The notes beneath the pieces were generated by a model that saw nothing but the letters and a program-made list of their open reading frames with translations, was not told where the DNA came from and made no database searches. Below are positions 8,863-17,671 of a stretch of 64,000 nt of DNA, piece by piece. A program made the position numbers and the translations under genes. This DNA is from Microcoleus sp. AS-A8 (GTDB lineage Bacteria; Cyanobacteriota; Cyanobacteriia; Cyanobacteriales; Coleofasciculaceae). Position 1 is the first letter of the stretch. Each line of letters opens with the position of its first letter. The DNA is taken from contig JAMPKV010000006.1 in NCBI GenBank assembly GCA_039962225.1, forward strand, positions 186,001 through 250,000, given 5' to 3'.

Positions 8863-9558
8863 ATGTCCACCAAAGACTTCCTCAATTCAGTGCAAAAAAA
8901 GCAGTTACAGCAAACTCTACGAGAAAGTGAGCAGCCGCATTTAAGAGAAGGATGCTTGATTCTGCTGTTGATAAATTATGGCAAGACGGCTAGAGAAATT
9001 ACTGACTTACTTGGTTGTTCCTTCCGCACCGTAGCTTATTGGCAATTCAACGGTTTTCCAGAGAATTTAGAGTACCTACCAGACCAACGAGAACTGGAGT
9101 ACCTACCAGACCAACGAGAACGAAGGAACTTTCACAAATCGCTAGAAGACCTTATCCCGTTATCAGATATAAAAGTTTTAGAAGTCAGTTTTGGTCTAAT
9201 CCAACCTCAGGCGACAGAGTTTGCCTCGAAGTTCTATAAGAACCTGTTTACTGACTATCCCCAGCTTCAGCCCTTGTTTGCTTACACTCAAATAGAGGTT
9301 CAAGAGAAGAAATTAATCACGGCTTTGGTGTTGGTGATCAATAATCTACGTAAACTGACTTACTTGAAGAACCTACTAAAAGACTTGGGAGCAAGACATG
9401 TAAGGTATGGCACTATTCGGGAACATTATCCGATGGTGGGTACAACGCTCCTTAAAACTCTTGAATCTTTTTTAGGAAAGGAATGGACACCAGAGGTTAA
9501 GCGGGTATGGAAGAATGGATATGAAGCGATCGCTAACCTGATGCTAGAAGGACACTAG
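8863..9558 (+). CDS. HTH (IS630-transposase type)-globin fusion protein
   Basis: 231 residues in two parts. Residues 1-64 match the N-terminal DNA-binding region of IS630-family transposases (MSTKDFL, LREGCLILLLINYGKTAREI, a helix-turn-helix GCSFRTVAYWQFNG). Residues about 98-230 form a globin: FYKNLFTDYPQLQPLF (B-C helices), GARHVRYGTIREHYPMVG with proximal His179 as in Vitreoscilla-type globins, and EWTPEVKRVWKNGYEAI. Between them LEYLPDQRE occurs twice. The frame is continuous with no stop at the seam. A haem-dependent DNA-binding sensor of O2 or NO is a plausible role; alternatively a transposase fragment was simply captured in front of a globin. It stands alone. Confidence 0.8.
   Translation: MSTKDFLNSVQKKQLQQTLRESEQPHLREGCLILLLINYGKTAREITDLLGCSFRTVAYWQFNGFPENLEYLPDQRELEYLPDQRERRNFHKSLEDLIPLSDIKVLEVSFGLIQPQATEFASKFYKNLFTDYPQLQPLFAYTQIEVQEKKLITALVLVINNLRKLTYLKNLLKDLGARHVRYGTIREHYPMVGTTLLKTLESFLGKEWTPEVKRVWKNGYEAIANLMLEGH
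9070..9121 (+). repeat. In-frame tandem duplication in the HTH-globin linker
   Basis: A 25-nt string starting GAGTACCTACCAGACC occurs at 9070-9094 and again at 9097-9121, period 27 bases. It duplicates nine residues (LEYLPDQRE) exactly between the HTH and globin parts without breaking the frame. Confidence 0.9.
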
Positions 9559-9597
9559 AGAGAGACAGGCTCTAAACGAAGTGATTAAAGGGAATAT

Positions 9598-9918
9598 ATG
9601 CCTCTATTTTTTCACGAACAACTCTACAGAACCCCCACCCTGATGGCATAGCTGAAAGACTTCCCTTTGACGGTGTACGGTGCTGGGGCATTGGGGGCAA
9701 ACATTACCGAACATTTGGCAGGTTCTGGTGCGGGTTTGCTAGTCGTGAACGATCGCGATCGCATCGAAGAACGCAACCTCTCCACTCAGCCTTATTATAA
9801 ATCCGATGTCGGTGCTTACAAAGCCAAAATATTGACAAATACGCTTTATCGTGCGTTAGGAGTTACGGTAGATGGGCGTTCTAAAGAACTCACAACCACC
9901 AATGCTCCTCAACTTTAA
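9598..9918 (+). pseudogene. ThiF/E1-like adenylyltransferase, 5' fragment with nonsense codon
   Basis: From ATG 9598 the frame reads MPLFFHEQLYRTPTLMA, then TAG at 9649-9651, then in the same frame LKDFPLTVYGAGALGANI, LLVVNDRDRIEERNLSTQ and a stop at 9916-9918. The GxGxLG nucleotide-binding loop and D-RD-R-I-E-x-x-N-L-S are hallmarks of ThiF/MoeB/E1 enzymes that adenylate ubiquitin-like or sulfur-carrier proteins. The catalytic cysteine half is absent. The gene is truncated at both levels and dead. A kinase gene on the opposite strand begins its 3' end 6 bases away. Confidence 0.75.
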
Positions 9919-9923
9919 AACCT

Positions 9924-12713
9924 TCATCCTTCAACAGAAGGCGATGTCGTTGTTGGCACGGCTTTTCTATTAGAGGGAGCGAGTGGAATTGTGACAATAA
10001 ACTCTGTCCCTTCTCCAGGCACTGAAAAGCATTCCAGTTGTCCCCCATGTTTTTCGACAATAATTTGATAACTAATTGATAAACCCAAACCCGTGCCCTC
10101 TCCAACAGGTTTAGTGGTGAAGAATGGGTCAAAAATCCGTTTTTTAACGTCTTTAGGAATGCCAGAAGCATTGTCGGCAATCCGAATAACGACATTCTTT
10201 TCCTGCTCACTTTCATCCGAATTGGAGGTTTTGGATGGGGAACAGTCTACAACCTCAGTAGAAATTTTAATGGTTTTGGGTTTGGGCTTGCTAGGTGTCG
10301 TTGCTTGGGTTGTGTGGTGTTCCAAGGTTAGTTCTGGAACTGATTTTTCTAAAGCATCGATCGCATTATTCAAAAGATTCATGAAAACTTGATTGAGCTG
10401 CCCTGGGTAACACTCTATAAAGGGTAGATCACCGTACTCCTTAATTAGCTGAATATTATCCGCGTCAGGCTTTAAGCGGTGTTGCAAAATTAACAGCGTG
10501 TTCTCAATTCCCTCATGAATATCTACGAGTTTACGCTCCGCTTCATCCACGCGGGAGAAATTTTTTAAACTCAAGACAATCTGACGAATGCGATTTGCCC
10601 CAATTTCCATTGATTTCAGCAATTTGGGAAAATCTTTTTTGAGGAACTCGAAATCAATTAGCTCTAACTGCTTTTCAATAGTTCCTACAGGTTGAGGATA
10701 GTGTTCGGTATAGAGTTCCACCAATTCCAGTAAATCCTGAGCATACATTTCTGCATGGGTGATATTGCCAGAAATAAACGTCACTGGGTTATTAATCTCA
10801 TGGGCAACACCCGCCACTAACTGTCCCAATCCCGACATTTTTTCGGTTTGAATCAGTTGGAGTTGGGCTTGTTTGAGGTCGTTGAGCGCTTTTTTGAGTT
10901 CAGTTGCTTGCGTTTTGAGCGCCTGTTTTGAGCGTCGTAATGCGGCTTCGGCTGCTTTTCGCTCTGCTAATTCTTCAGCTAACTGCTTGAAGAGTGCGGC
11001 TTGCTGAATGGCTACGCTCAACTGCACACTGATCTGTCTGAGTAATTCGATTGTCGAGTCCTGCCAATCGCGTGTTCTAGAGCATTGATGAGCAATCAAT
11101 AATCCCCAAAGTTTATCCCCTTGCAGAATAGGAACCACGAGGTTGGCACGTACCTGAAATCGCTCTAATAATTGAATATGACATGGACTCAAGTCTGTAT
11201 TGTAGATATCGTTAATCGCTCGAATGCGTCCTTTTTGGTAGAGATCCGCTTTGCTTTCGTGAAAACAGGTATCCTGAATATTAATGGCTGAAGCTGGCGT
11301 CCATTCCTCACCCACGGACTCTACAACGATCGTGCCACTCCAATCTGGGTTAAAGCGGCAAATCAGGGTGCGATCGCAAGCTAGAAATTGTCGAACTTCT
11401 TCGACTGCGGTTTTCAGAACTTCATCCAGATTCAACGACTGACGGATGCGCTGATTAATTCCGCTGACTATCCGCTCTCTTTGGGCTTGCTGTCGTAGTC
11501 TCCTTTCGGTTTGCTTCTGCTCGGTAATGTCCTGAAACGACCAAATTCTACCGTAGGAGTCGCCTTCGGGCGCTCGAACCGGAGCCGAATAACAATCGAA
11601 AACTCGCCCGTTTCTCAGGTGAATTTCCTCACGGCTGATCAGGGAGGGATTCTCTTCCAAATATTCCATCTGGCTAAAAACCCTTTGTGGCTCTTGGATT
11701 AAGGGCAGTACCCAGTTGAAGATTATTTTATGATCTCCCAATTTTCGCATCCCCTCAGGGATTTGCCACATTTCACAAAACCGCTGATTGTAGCTTAATG
11801 TCGCTCCCGTTTCATCCGTTACCAGAACGCCGTTAGGATCGGATTCTTGTTGCGCCTTCAATAAGGCATTACTGCGTTGCAGAGCCTTTTGAGCCTGCGA
11901 GCTTGCTTGAGCTTGCCGATAGGCATCGCTAATGTCACGAGCAAACGCACAATTATACTCCTGATCGTTAAATTTTAAATAGTTGAATGTGACTTCTACG
12001 GGAAAGACTCGACCATCTTTAGCTCGGTGCTGAGTTTCAATCGAGAAAGAGCCACCTTCCCTTACCTGTTGCCAATGGGATTGCCAGACGGGGAACGAAA
12101 AATTGGGGTCAATGTCCTGGATACTTAACCTCAGCAGTTCTTCACGGGAATATTTCAGCGCTTTGCTGGCTGCTTCGTTAACGTAAAATAATGTCCCATC
12201 CGGTCGAATATAGAAGACAGCATCGGCAGCGCGATCAATCGAAAACTGCATTAATTGTTGGGTTTCTTCGGCCTGTTTGCGCTCCGTGATATCGGTTTGA
12301 ATGCCAATAAAGTGCGTTACCTTTCCTGAGCTGTCTCTTACTGGCGAAATCCTGAGATCATTCCAGAAAACTGTGCCATCTTTGCGATAATTCTTTAATA
12401 CCACTCTGACTTCTTGCCCTGTCCGGATCGATTGGCGGATTTGCTCAACAGCAATTGGATCAGTATCATGGCCTTGTAAAAACCGACAATTCCGTCCAAT
12501 CACTTCTTCTTGGGAATAGCCTGTGATTTCCAGGAAAGCCGGATTGCAATATATTATAGGATTATCGAAACAGCGAGCATCGCTAATCACAATGCCACAA
12601 CTGGTGGCAGCTAGCGCCCGGTCATACAGCCTCTTGTTGCCTATATCCACTTGTTCTGATTGATTGGCGTCTAAGGCCCTATAACTAGCTTTCTTGCCGA
12701 CCATGACTTTCAT
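9924..12713 (-). CDS. LOV-PAS-PAS-CBCR-type GAF sensor histidine kinase
   Basis: 929 residues, soluble. Residues ~30-145 form a LOV domain: GRNCRFLQ with the flavin-binding Cys76, NYRKDGTVFWNDL and FIGIQTDIT. PAS domains follow at ~155-265 and ~285-398. A GAF at ~418-575 carries DTCF (Cys483) and PCHIQLL (Cys511), the DXCF and canonical cysteines of bilin-binding cyanobacteriochromes, 28 residues apart. A coiled coil leads to HisKA (His638 in GVAHEINNP) and HATPase_c (NLLNNAID, DNASGIP, GTGLGLS). No receiver domain is fused and no response regulator is adjacent. Known families predict blue-light flavin photochemistry plus a second bilin colour channel. The ATG at 12713 is followed by another at 12704, so the exact start is uncertain by three codons. 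Confidence 0.88.
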   Translation of the reverse strand: MKVMVGKKASYRALDANQSEQVDIGNKRLYDRALAATSCGIVISDARCFDNPIIYCNPAFLEITGYSQEEVIGRNCRFLQGHDTDPIAVEQIRQSIRTGQEVRVVLKNYRKDGTVFWNDLRISPVRDSSGKVTHFIGIQTDITERKQAEETQQLMQFSIDRAADAVFYIRPDGTLFYVNEAASKALKYSREELLRLSIQDIDPNFSFPVWQSHWQQVREGGSFSIETQHRAKDGRVFPVEVTFNYLKFNDQEYNCAFARDISDAYRQAQASSQAQKALQRSNALLKAQQESDPNGVLVTDETGATLSYNQRFCEMWQIPEGMRKLGDHKIIFNWVLPLIQEPQRVFSQMEYLEENPSLISREEIHLRNGRVFDCYSAPVRAPEGDSYGRIWSFQDITEQKQTERRLRQQAQRERIVSGINQRIRQSLNLDEVLKTAVEEVRQFLACDRTLICRFNPDWSGTIVVESVGEEWTPASAINIQDTCFHESKADLYQKGRIRAINDIYNTDLSPCHIQLLERFQVRANLVVPILQGDKLWGLLIAHQCSRTRDWQDSTIELLRQISVQLSVAIQQAALFKQLAEELAERKAAEAALRRSKQALKTQATELKKALNDLKQAQLQLIQTEKMSGLGQLVAGVAHEINNPVTFISGNITHAEMYAQDLLELVELYTEHYPQPVGTIEKQLELIDFEFLKKDFPKLLKSMEIGANRIRQIVLSLKNFSRVDEAERKLVDIHEGIENTLLILQHRLKPDADNIQLIKEYGDLPFIECYPGQLNQVFMNLLNNAIDALEKSVPELTLEHHTTQATTPSKPKPKTIKISTEVVDCSPSKTSNSDESEQEKNVVIRIADNASGIPKDVKKRIFDPFFTTKPVGEGTGLGLSISYQIIVEKHGGQLECFSVPGEGTEFIVTIPLAPSNRKAVPTTTSPSVEG

Positions 12714-13166
12714 ATCAATAAACCCATTAACAAGAGAGGACTTTCGCTAGTTATCCCTACGCTTGTCCTAACCTTAAACAAATATAAAAATAGATTAATA
12801 TATCCAAAGAAAGAAACCGCAGGAATTCAGTATACAAGGCAACTAAGTGTTTGCCCAAGCCGTCTTTCACGCTATGTGTTGAGGTTTAAGGTCGGGTCTA
12901 TCCCTCACGCGTCGGAAAGGTAGCTGCTGTTTTCCTCGCTCTTCTTTAGATATTGGGACTTACACGTTAAAGGTTGAGCCTGTAAGTGATGTCTCGATGC
13001 TTTATTAAGTATTGTGTTATTGTACATAACCTGATAGCTCTTTTGTGCAAAGAGTTTGTGAAGTTGACGACAAACCTGCCACTCTAGGAATTAAACAACC
13101 TGTCGGATAGTAAATTTGGCGTCAGCCTAAGAACTTGTGCGCGTCCTGAGAATCTGGTCTTCCATT
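12714..13166. other. Divergent intergenic region
   Basis: About 450 bases between the photoreceptor kinase (minus) and the Ig-like/propeller gene (plus). AT-rich near 12775-12810. No gene, hairpin terminator or repeat is recognised; promoters for both genes are expected here. Confidence 0.4.
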
Positions 13167-14675
13167 ATGTCCGCTCAAACTGTAATCCCCAAAAAATTCC
13201 TCCAACCCATTGATCGTGCCGCTTTGGGTGTAATGGTCGTACTGAGTGTTTTGATCTCCATCTTGCTGTTGAGTGGCGATCGCACAGCCCCTAGAGTGCG
13301 CGATTTTAGTTGGCAGGATCAACAAGTTAGTGCAGAAGATACGGCTTTTATCCTGACCTTTAGCCGCCCCATGAACCACGATAGTGTAGAGGCTAACCTA
13401 AAAATCGAACCGCCTGTGCCCGGAAAAATTAGCTGGGCGGGACGTCGCATGGCTTATACCCCCAAGTTTCCCGTGCCCTATGGTAGCCAATATCAAGTCG
13501 AACTCAAAGGGGCGAGAGACCAAATTTCTGTCAGGAAAAATGAAGGGAAGCAAATGGAGCCATTTTCGGCTGCCTTTCGCACTCGCGATCGCGCTTTTGC
13601 TTATATCGGTATTGAAGGAAAAGAGCAGGGACGGTTAATTCTTTATAACCTCACGACTCAGAAAAAAAGTATTCTGTCGCCGGCTGACTTAGTCGTGATG
13701 GATTTTAAGCCCTACCCAGACGGTGAAAAAATATTGTTCTCGGCTAGCGATCGCAAGCATCAAGAAAAAGGTTTACTCAACCAGCAATTGTACACGGTGA
13801 CAACAGGACTATCGTTTCAATCGGAGGATGGGTCATCGGCTGAACCACCACCAGAAGGCCGACTGAATTTAGTGTTAGATAGCAAAGACTATCAAAACCT
13901 GAAATTTGACTTGTCGGGTGATGGCAAGACCATTGTTGTCCAACGATTGAATCGGCGTAATCCCGGCGATTTTGGTCTGTGGATAATCCAGCCTAAGGCC
14001 AAACCCCGCTCCTTGGGAAACCAGCCCGGAGGGGAATTTATCATCGCTCCAGATAGTGGTTCTGTGGCTGTAGCACAGGGGCAGGGCGTGGCAATTTTAC
14101 CCTTGAAACCAGAGACCAAACCCTTGGACTTTCTGCCCAAGTTTGGAATATTGCTGAGCTTTGCCAAGGATGGTTCGGCGGCAGCAATGGTTAAATTTAA
14201 TACCGATTACACGCGATCGCTCTATTTGGTCACCAACCAAGGCACTCAGAAAGAACTGCTACGTACCACCGGCTCGATCCAAAGCTGTGAATTCGCGCTG
14301 GGGCGCAACACTCTTTATTGCTTGTTGACTCAATTGATTAAAGGGGAACAATACCAGGAAGAACCGTTCTTTGCTGCCATTGACTTGAAACCAGAGCCGA
14401 ATAGTAAACCGATTTCCGTCAGGCCATTAGTCATCTTACCCAATCAACGGGATATTCAAATGAGTTTGTCTCCCGATGGCTTAGCTTTGCTGTTCGATCA
14501 AATCGGGACTCGTCCTCCCGCCGCGACTGATACCTTAAGATCCAATGATGGGCAAGCGATCGCTACGGGTTGGCTATGGATGTTGCCCTTAGTCGAGGAT
14601 ACATCCTCAACCCCCCAACCTCAGATCAAGCCCGAACAGTTGTTACCAGGATTCCATCCTCGCTGGTTGCCTTAA
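13167..14675 (+). CDS. Membrane-anchored protein with Ig-like and propeller-like domains
   Basis: About 502 residues from ATG 13167 (MSAQTVIPKKF; an upstream in-frame ATG at 13137 adds ten residues). One transmembrane helix near the N-terminus (ALGVMVVLSVLISILLL) leaves most of the protein outside the cytoplasm. Next is an Ig-like (Big_5/SbsA-type) domain with FILTFSRPMNHDSVEANL and the late strand YGSQYQVELKGARD. The remainder contains repeated strand motifs with aspartate-glycine turns (FKPYPDGEKILFSA, FDLSGDGKTIVVQ, MSLSPDGLALLFDQ), as in TolB/WD40-like beta propellers. A structural or envelope-binding role is likely; the ligand is unknown. The pentapeptide gene follows after 88 bases. Confidence 0.75.
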   Translation: MSAQTVIPKKFLQPIDRAALGVMVVLSVLISILLLSGDRTAPRVRDFSWQDQQVSAEDTAFILTFSRPMNHDSVEANLKIEPPVPGKISWAGRRMAYTPKFPVPYGSQYQVELKGARDQISVRKNEGKQMEPFSAAFRTRDRAFAYIGIEGKEQGRLILYNLTTQKKSILSPADLVVMDFKPYPDGEKILFSASDRKHQEKGLLNQQLYTVTTGLSFQSEDGSSAEPPPEGRLNLVLDSKDYQNLKFDLSGDGKTIVVQRLNRRNPGDFGLWIIQPKAKPRSLGNQPGGEFIIAPDSGSVAVAQGQGVAILPLKPETKPLDFLPKFGILLSFAKDGSAAAMVKFNTDYTRSLYLVTNQGTQKELLRTTGSIQSCEFALGRNTLYCLLTQLIKGEQYQEEPFFAAIDLKPEPNSKPISVRPLVILPNQRDIQMSLSPDGLALLFDQIGTRPPAATDTLRSNDGQAIATGWLWMLPLVEDTSSTPQPQIKPEQLLPGFHPRWLP

Positions 14676-14763
14676 AAAGCCCCGCTCCCCCAGCCTCACG
14701 CTTAGCGCCGGCTCCATCCTCACCCTTAGCTCCGGCCCCACTCTCCCTGTCCGAACGGCCTCC

Positions 14764-16506
14764 ATGCAAGTACAGAACTTTCTCGACCGATACCGACAAG
14801 GAGAACGTGACTTTGCCCATATTGACCTGAGTGGGGCAAACCTGACGGGAGCGAATCTCCGCCAAATTAATTTGACGGGTGCTAACCTCAGTGGTGCAAA
14901 TCTGCGTTGGTGTTGTTTCAGCCACGCCAATTTCACTGGAGCCAACTTGCATCAGGCCAATCTACATAGCGCCATCCTGGACAATGCCAATTTTACTCAG
15001 GCGATGTTGAGTCGAGCCAAGCTGAGTAAAGTGGATCTGCGCTTGGCCAATCTGCGAGAGGCTGACTTAAATTGGGCAGATTTAAGCGTTTCTGATTTGA
15101 GTGGAGCAGATTTACAGAACACTCAGCTCGATCAGATTAATCTCGAACACGCTAATCTCAACCATGCTCTGCTGATGGGTGCACAGTTGATGGAAGCCAA
15201 TCTCCGCCGCACCAACCTCATCGGCACGAATCTCACCGATGCCAATCTACGGGAAGCCAATTTAGGACAGGCAAATTTACAAGAAGCGATTTTAGTCGGC
15301 GCTAATTTGACAGAAGCGAATCTCAATAACGTTTACCTGCGAGGCGCAAATCTCAGACAGGCAGACTTGCATCGAGCCATTCTCACGGGTGCGGATATGA
15401 GTGAGGCTAATTGTGAGTGTGCAGACTTGAGTCGAGCGAATCTCACTGGGGCTTACTTGCTCCGAGCCAGTTTACGAAAAGCCGATTTGTTACGTGCGGT
15501 TCTCCAAGAGGTCTATTTATTACGCACCGACCTGAGTGAAGCGAATTTACGGGGGGCTGATTTGCGAAGAGCTGACTTAAGTGGTGCTTACCTGAAGGAT
15601 ACCCTCTTAAGTGAGGCCAATTTGAGTGGGGCTTATCTGGTGGAGAGTTATTTAATTCGGACTAAGCTCGACCGGGCAGACCTGACGGGTTGCTGCATTC
15701 ATCAATGGCGTCTGGAGGAGATGGATTTATCCCATGTTGAGTGTCGATATGTGTTTACCGGATTTGACTACTCAACCAAAAGCCCAAGCGAGCGCTATCC
15801 AGCTACAGGCGATTTACCACCCGCCGGATTGGAGCGCAAAAACACCGAAAACCGCTTAACGATACCCGTGTCGTTTCTTGAGGCTCCTAACTGGGAGGCG
15901 CTAGTTTTTACTCTAACTCAGGTAGAATTAGAGTCCCCTAATCTTCAACTCACCCTCCAATCCTATGAGGTCAAGTCGGGGAAATACGTACTGCGCTTGT
16001 CTGCCAATCGATTGGTTAATACCAAGCTCATCAGTCAGCGGATTGTGCAAGTCTATCCAGAAATGTTGCAGCGTTTTCTGACTCGACGCCAACTCCTCCT
16101 AGACTTACTCGAAATCAAAGAGGCTCAAAATTTACAGATCGAACGGCTACCCCCATTGCCAGCACCACCTCCTCCGTCCTTATCACCCACCCATCGCAAA
16201 CGCCAGTTATATCAAGAGGTGGTTACTCAGATTCAACGGATTATCTTGTCCCAAGCACCAGAGCAGTGTGTGGAGAGTGTAGAGCGACTCATCGAGTTTT
16301 TGCAACAACAGAACATTTCGACAGAAGAAATTCAAAAGCAAGTCATTGGTAAAGTGATTATGAAGCGAGCTGAAGCGGATGGAATCTTCCAGAAACACCT
16401 GTTACGGTGGGAAGAAACGGCTTCGGAGGCAGCGCGTTTTTCGGTTGTGGGGCAAGCTGTACGTTTAGCGATCGCCATGATTGTATCAAATAACGCTCTT
16501 TTATAG
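14764..16506 (+). CDS. Pentapeptide-repeat protein with C-terminal extension
   Basis: 580 residues. Residues ~17-325 are an almost unbroken series of A(D/N)LXX pentapeptides (ANLTG, ANLRQ, ADLSR, ANLSG and so on), which fold into a right-handed quadrilateral beta-helix. After it come a non-repeat region with strands (NRLTIPVSFLEAPNWE), a proline-rich linker (PPLPAPPPPSLSP) and a helical C-terminus (ERLIEFLQQQNISTEE, RLAIAMIV). No signal peptide is seen, so it is probably cytoplasmic. Cyanobacteria carry many such proteins, mostly of unknown role. The repeats also create spurious minus-strand open frames. Confidence 0.88.
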   Translation: MQVQNFLDRYRQGERDFAHIDLSGANLTGANLRQINLTGANLSGANLRWCCFSHANFTGANLHQANLHSAILDNANFTQAMLSRAKLSKVDLRLANLREADLNWADLSVSDLSGADLQNTQLDQINLEHANLNHALLMGAQLMEANLRRTNLIGTNLTDANLREANLGQANLQEAILVGANLTEANLNNVYLRGANLRQADLHRAILTGADMSEANCECADLSRANLTGAYLLRASLRKADLLRAVLQEVYLLRTDLSEANLRGADLRRADLSGAYLKDTLLSEANLSGAYLVESYLIRTKLDRADLTGCCIHQWRLEEMDLSHVECRYVFTGFDYSTKSPSERYPATGDLPPAGLERKNTENRLTIPVSFLEAPNWEALVFTLTQVELESPNLQLTLQSYEVKSGKYVLRLSANRLVNTKLISQRIVQVYPEMLQRFLTRRQLLLDLLEIKEAQNLQIERLPPLPAPPPPSLSPTHRKRQLYQEVVTQIQRIILSQAPEQCVESVERLIEFLQQQNISTEEIQKQVIGKVIMKRAEADGIFQKHLLRWEETASEAARFSVVGQAVRLAIAMIVSNNALL

Positions 16507-16584
16507 CTCTAGAGACAGAACACTCCCGGTAATCTGGGCAAAATCGAACTTATATATAACTATTCTTTGCAGATATTCACTAAT

Positions 16585-16616
16585 AGGATTCATGTAAAAA
16601 TAACTAGGACAACTTA
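16585..16616 (+). repeat. 32-nt sequence shared in inverted orientation with 30833-30864
   Basis: The 32 bases beginning AGGATTCATGTAAAAATAAC and ending GGACAACTTA are identical to the reverse complement of 30833-30864. At 30833 the copy lies beside IS remnants, so the copy here may be a solo IS end or other dispersed repeat. It sits 71 bases before the TPR gene start and may affect its expression. Confidence 0.85.
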
Positions 16617-16686
16617 TTCTGAGGTTGGATAATGAGAAGATAACTGGCATTGTCCCCAATTTTTAACTGTTATATAGCTAAATAGT

Positions 16687-17613
16687 ATGAGTCACTTCTT
16701 CCGAATCTTTCTCAGCCTCGGTATTGCAGCAGTACTGCTTATCTTACCCTTAACGGCACAAACGAAAGCCGAATCTTTAGCGATTGTGCCTAGAAGTGCT
16801 ATGGAATGGTTCAACTTGGGAGTAGAACAAATTCAAAACGACCAATACGAACCAGCTTTAGACGATTTTACCCAAGCGATTGAGTTAGATTCAGACTTGG
16901 CTGATGCTTACAGTAATCGGTGCTTAGTTTTTATTCACTTAGAAAATTACGCCCAAGCAACAGAAGATTGTTCGGCAGCACTAACACTCAATCATAACAA
17001 TACAGAAGCCTATCTAAATCGAGGATTAGCTTACCATCGCCTGAGTAATTATGCAGGTGCAATTTCTGAATACAATCAGGTTATAGAACGAGAACCGGAT
17101 GATTTACGGGCTTACTATAATCGAGGATTGGCACGTTTTGAACTGCAAGATTTTGAGGGAGCGATCGCAGATTACAATCAAGCCTTAAATAAGAGCGATC
17201 GCACTTCTAATCTACAACGGGTGGAAATATACAATGATCGCGGTTTAGCACGGCTAATGATGGGGAACTTTGACGGAGCGATCGCCGATTTTTCCTTAGC
17301 CATCAATCAAGATACAAATAATCACAGAGCTTTCTACAACCGAGCCTGTGCCTGTCACCGAATGGGTGATTTATCAAGTGCCATTCGAGACTTTACGGTA
17401 GCGCTAAAACTCGATCCGAACCGTGCTGAAGCTTATGTGAATCGGGGTATCATTCACCATGAATTAGGGTTTCAACAAGCTGCCTTGTCTGACCTGAAAG
17501 CGGCATCAAAACATTTTCATGAACAGGGGAATCGCGTGGCTTATCAACAAACGCTGGCGTTGATAGAGAGATTGCAGTTGCTGTTGCGCTCGTGGGATGA
17601 TGCGATCGGGTAG
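16687..17613 (+). CDS. Secreted or periplasmic TPR-repeat protein
   Basis: 308 residues with an N-terminal signal peptide (MSHFFRIFLSLGIAAVLLILPLT, then a probable cleavage after AQTKA). At least six tetratricopeptide repeats follow, each with the AYxNRGLAxxxLxxYxGAIxDYxxAI pattern typical of cyanobacteria. No catalytic domain is attached. It probably acts as a protein-interaction scaffold in the periplasm or at a membrane. Several GCGATCGC sites fall inside the repeats. It converges with the NACHT-TPR gene 58 bases downstream. Confidence 0.85.
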   Translation: MSHFFRIFLSLGIAAVLLILPLTAQTKAESLAIVPRSAMEWFNLGVEQIQNDQYEPALDDFTQAIELDSDLADAYSNRCLVFIHLENYAQATEDCSAALTLNHNNTEAYLNRGLAYHRLSNYAGAISEYNQVIEREPDDLRAYYNRGLARFELQDFEGAIADYNQALNKSDRTSNLQRVEIYNDRGLARLMMGNFDGAIADFSLAINQDTNNHRAFYNRACACHRMGDLSSAIRDFTVALKLDPNRAEAYVNRGIIHHELGFQQAALSDLKAASKHFHEQGNRVAYQQTLALIERLQLLLRSWDDAIG

Positions 17614-17671
17614 GGGCGATCGTGCAGGCTAGCTAAACTGTAGGGAACATTGTCGTCCCCTCAAATGTTGC

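Noticed and set aside
14626-15326. Minus-strand frames opposite the pentapeptide gene (RFAPLR- and VCPTQ-type repeats)
   Set aside because: Periodic antisense shadows caused by the five-residue repeats on the plus strand.
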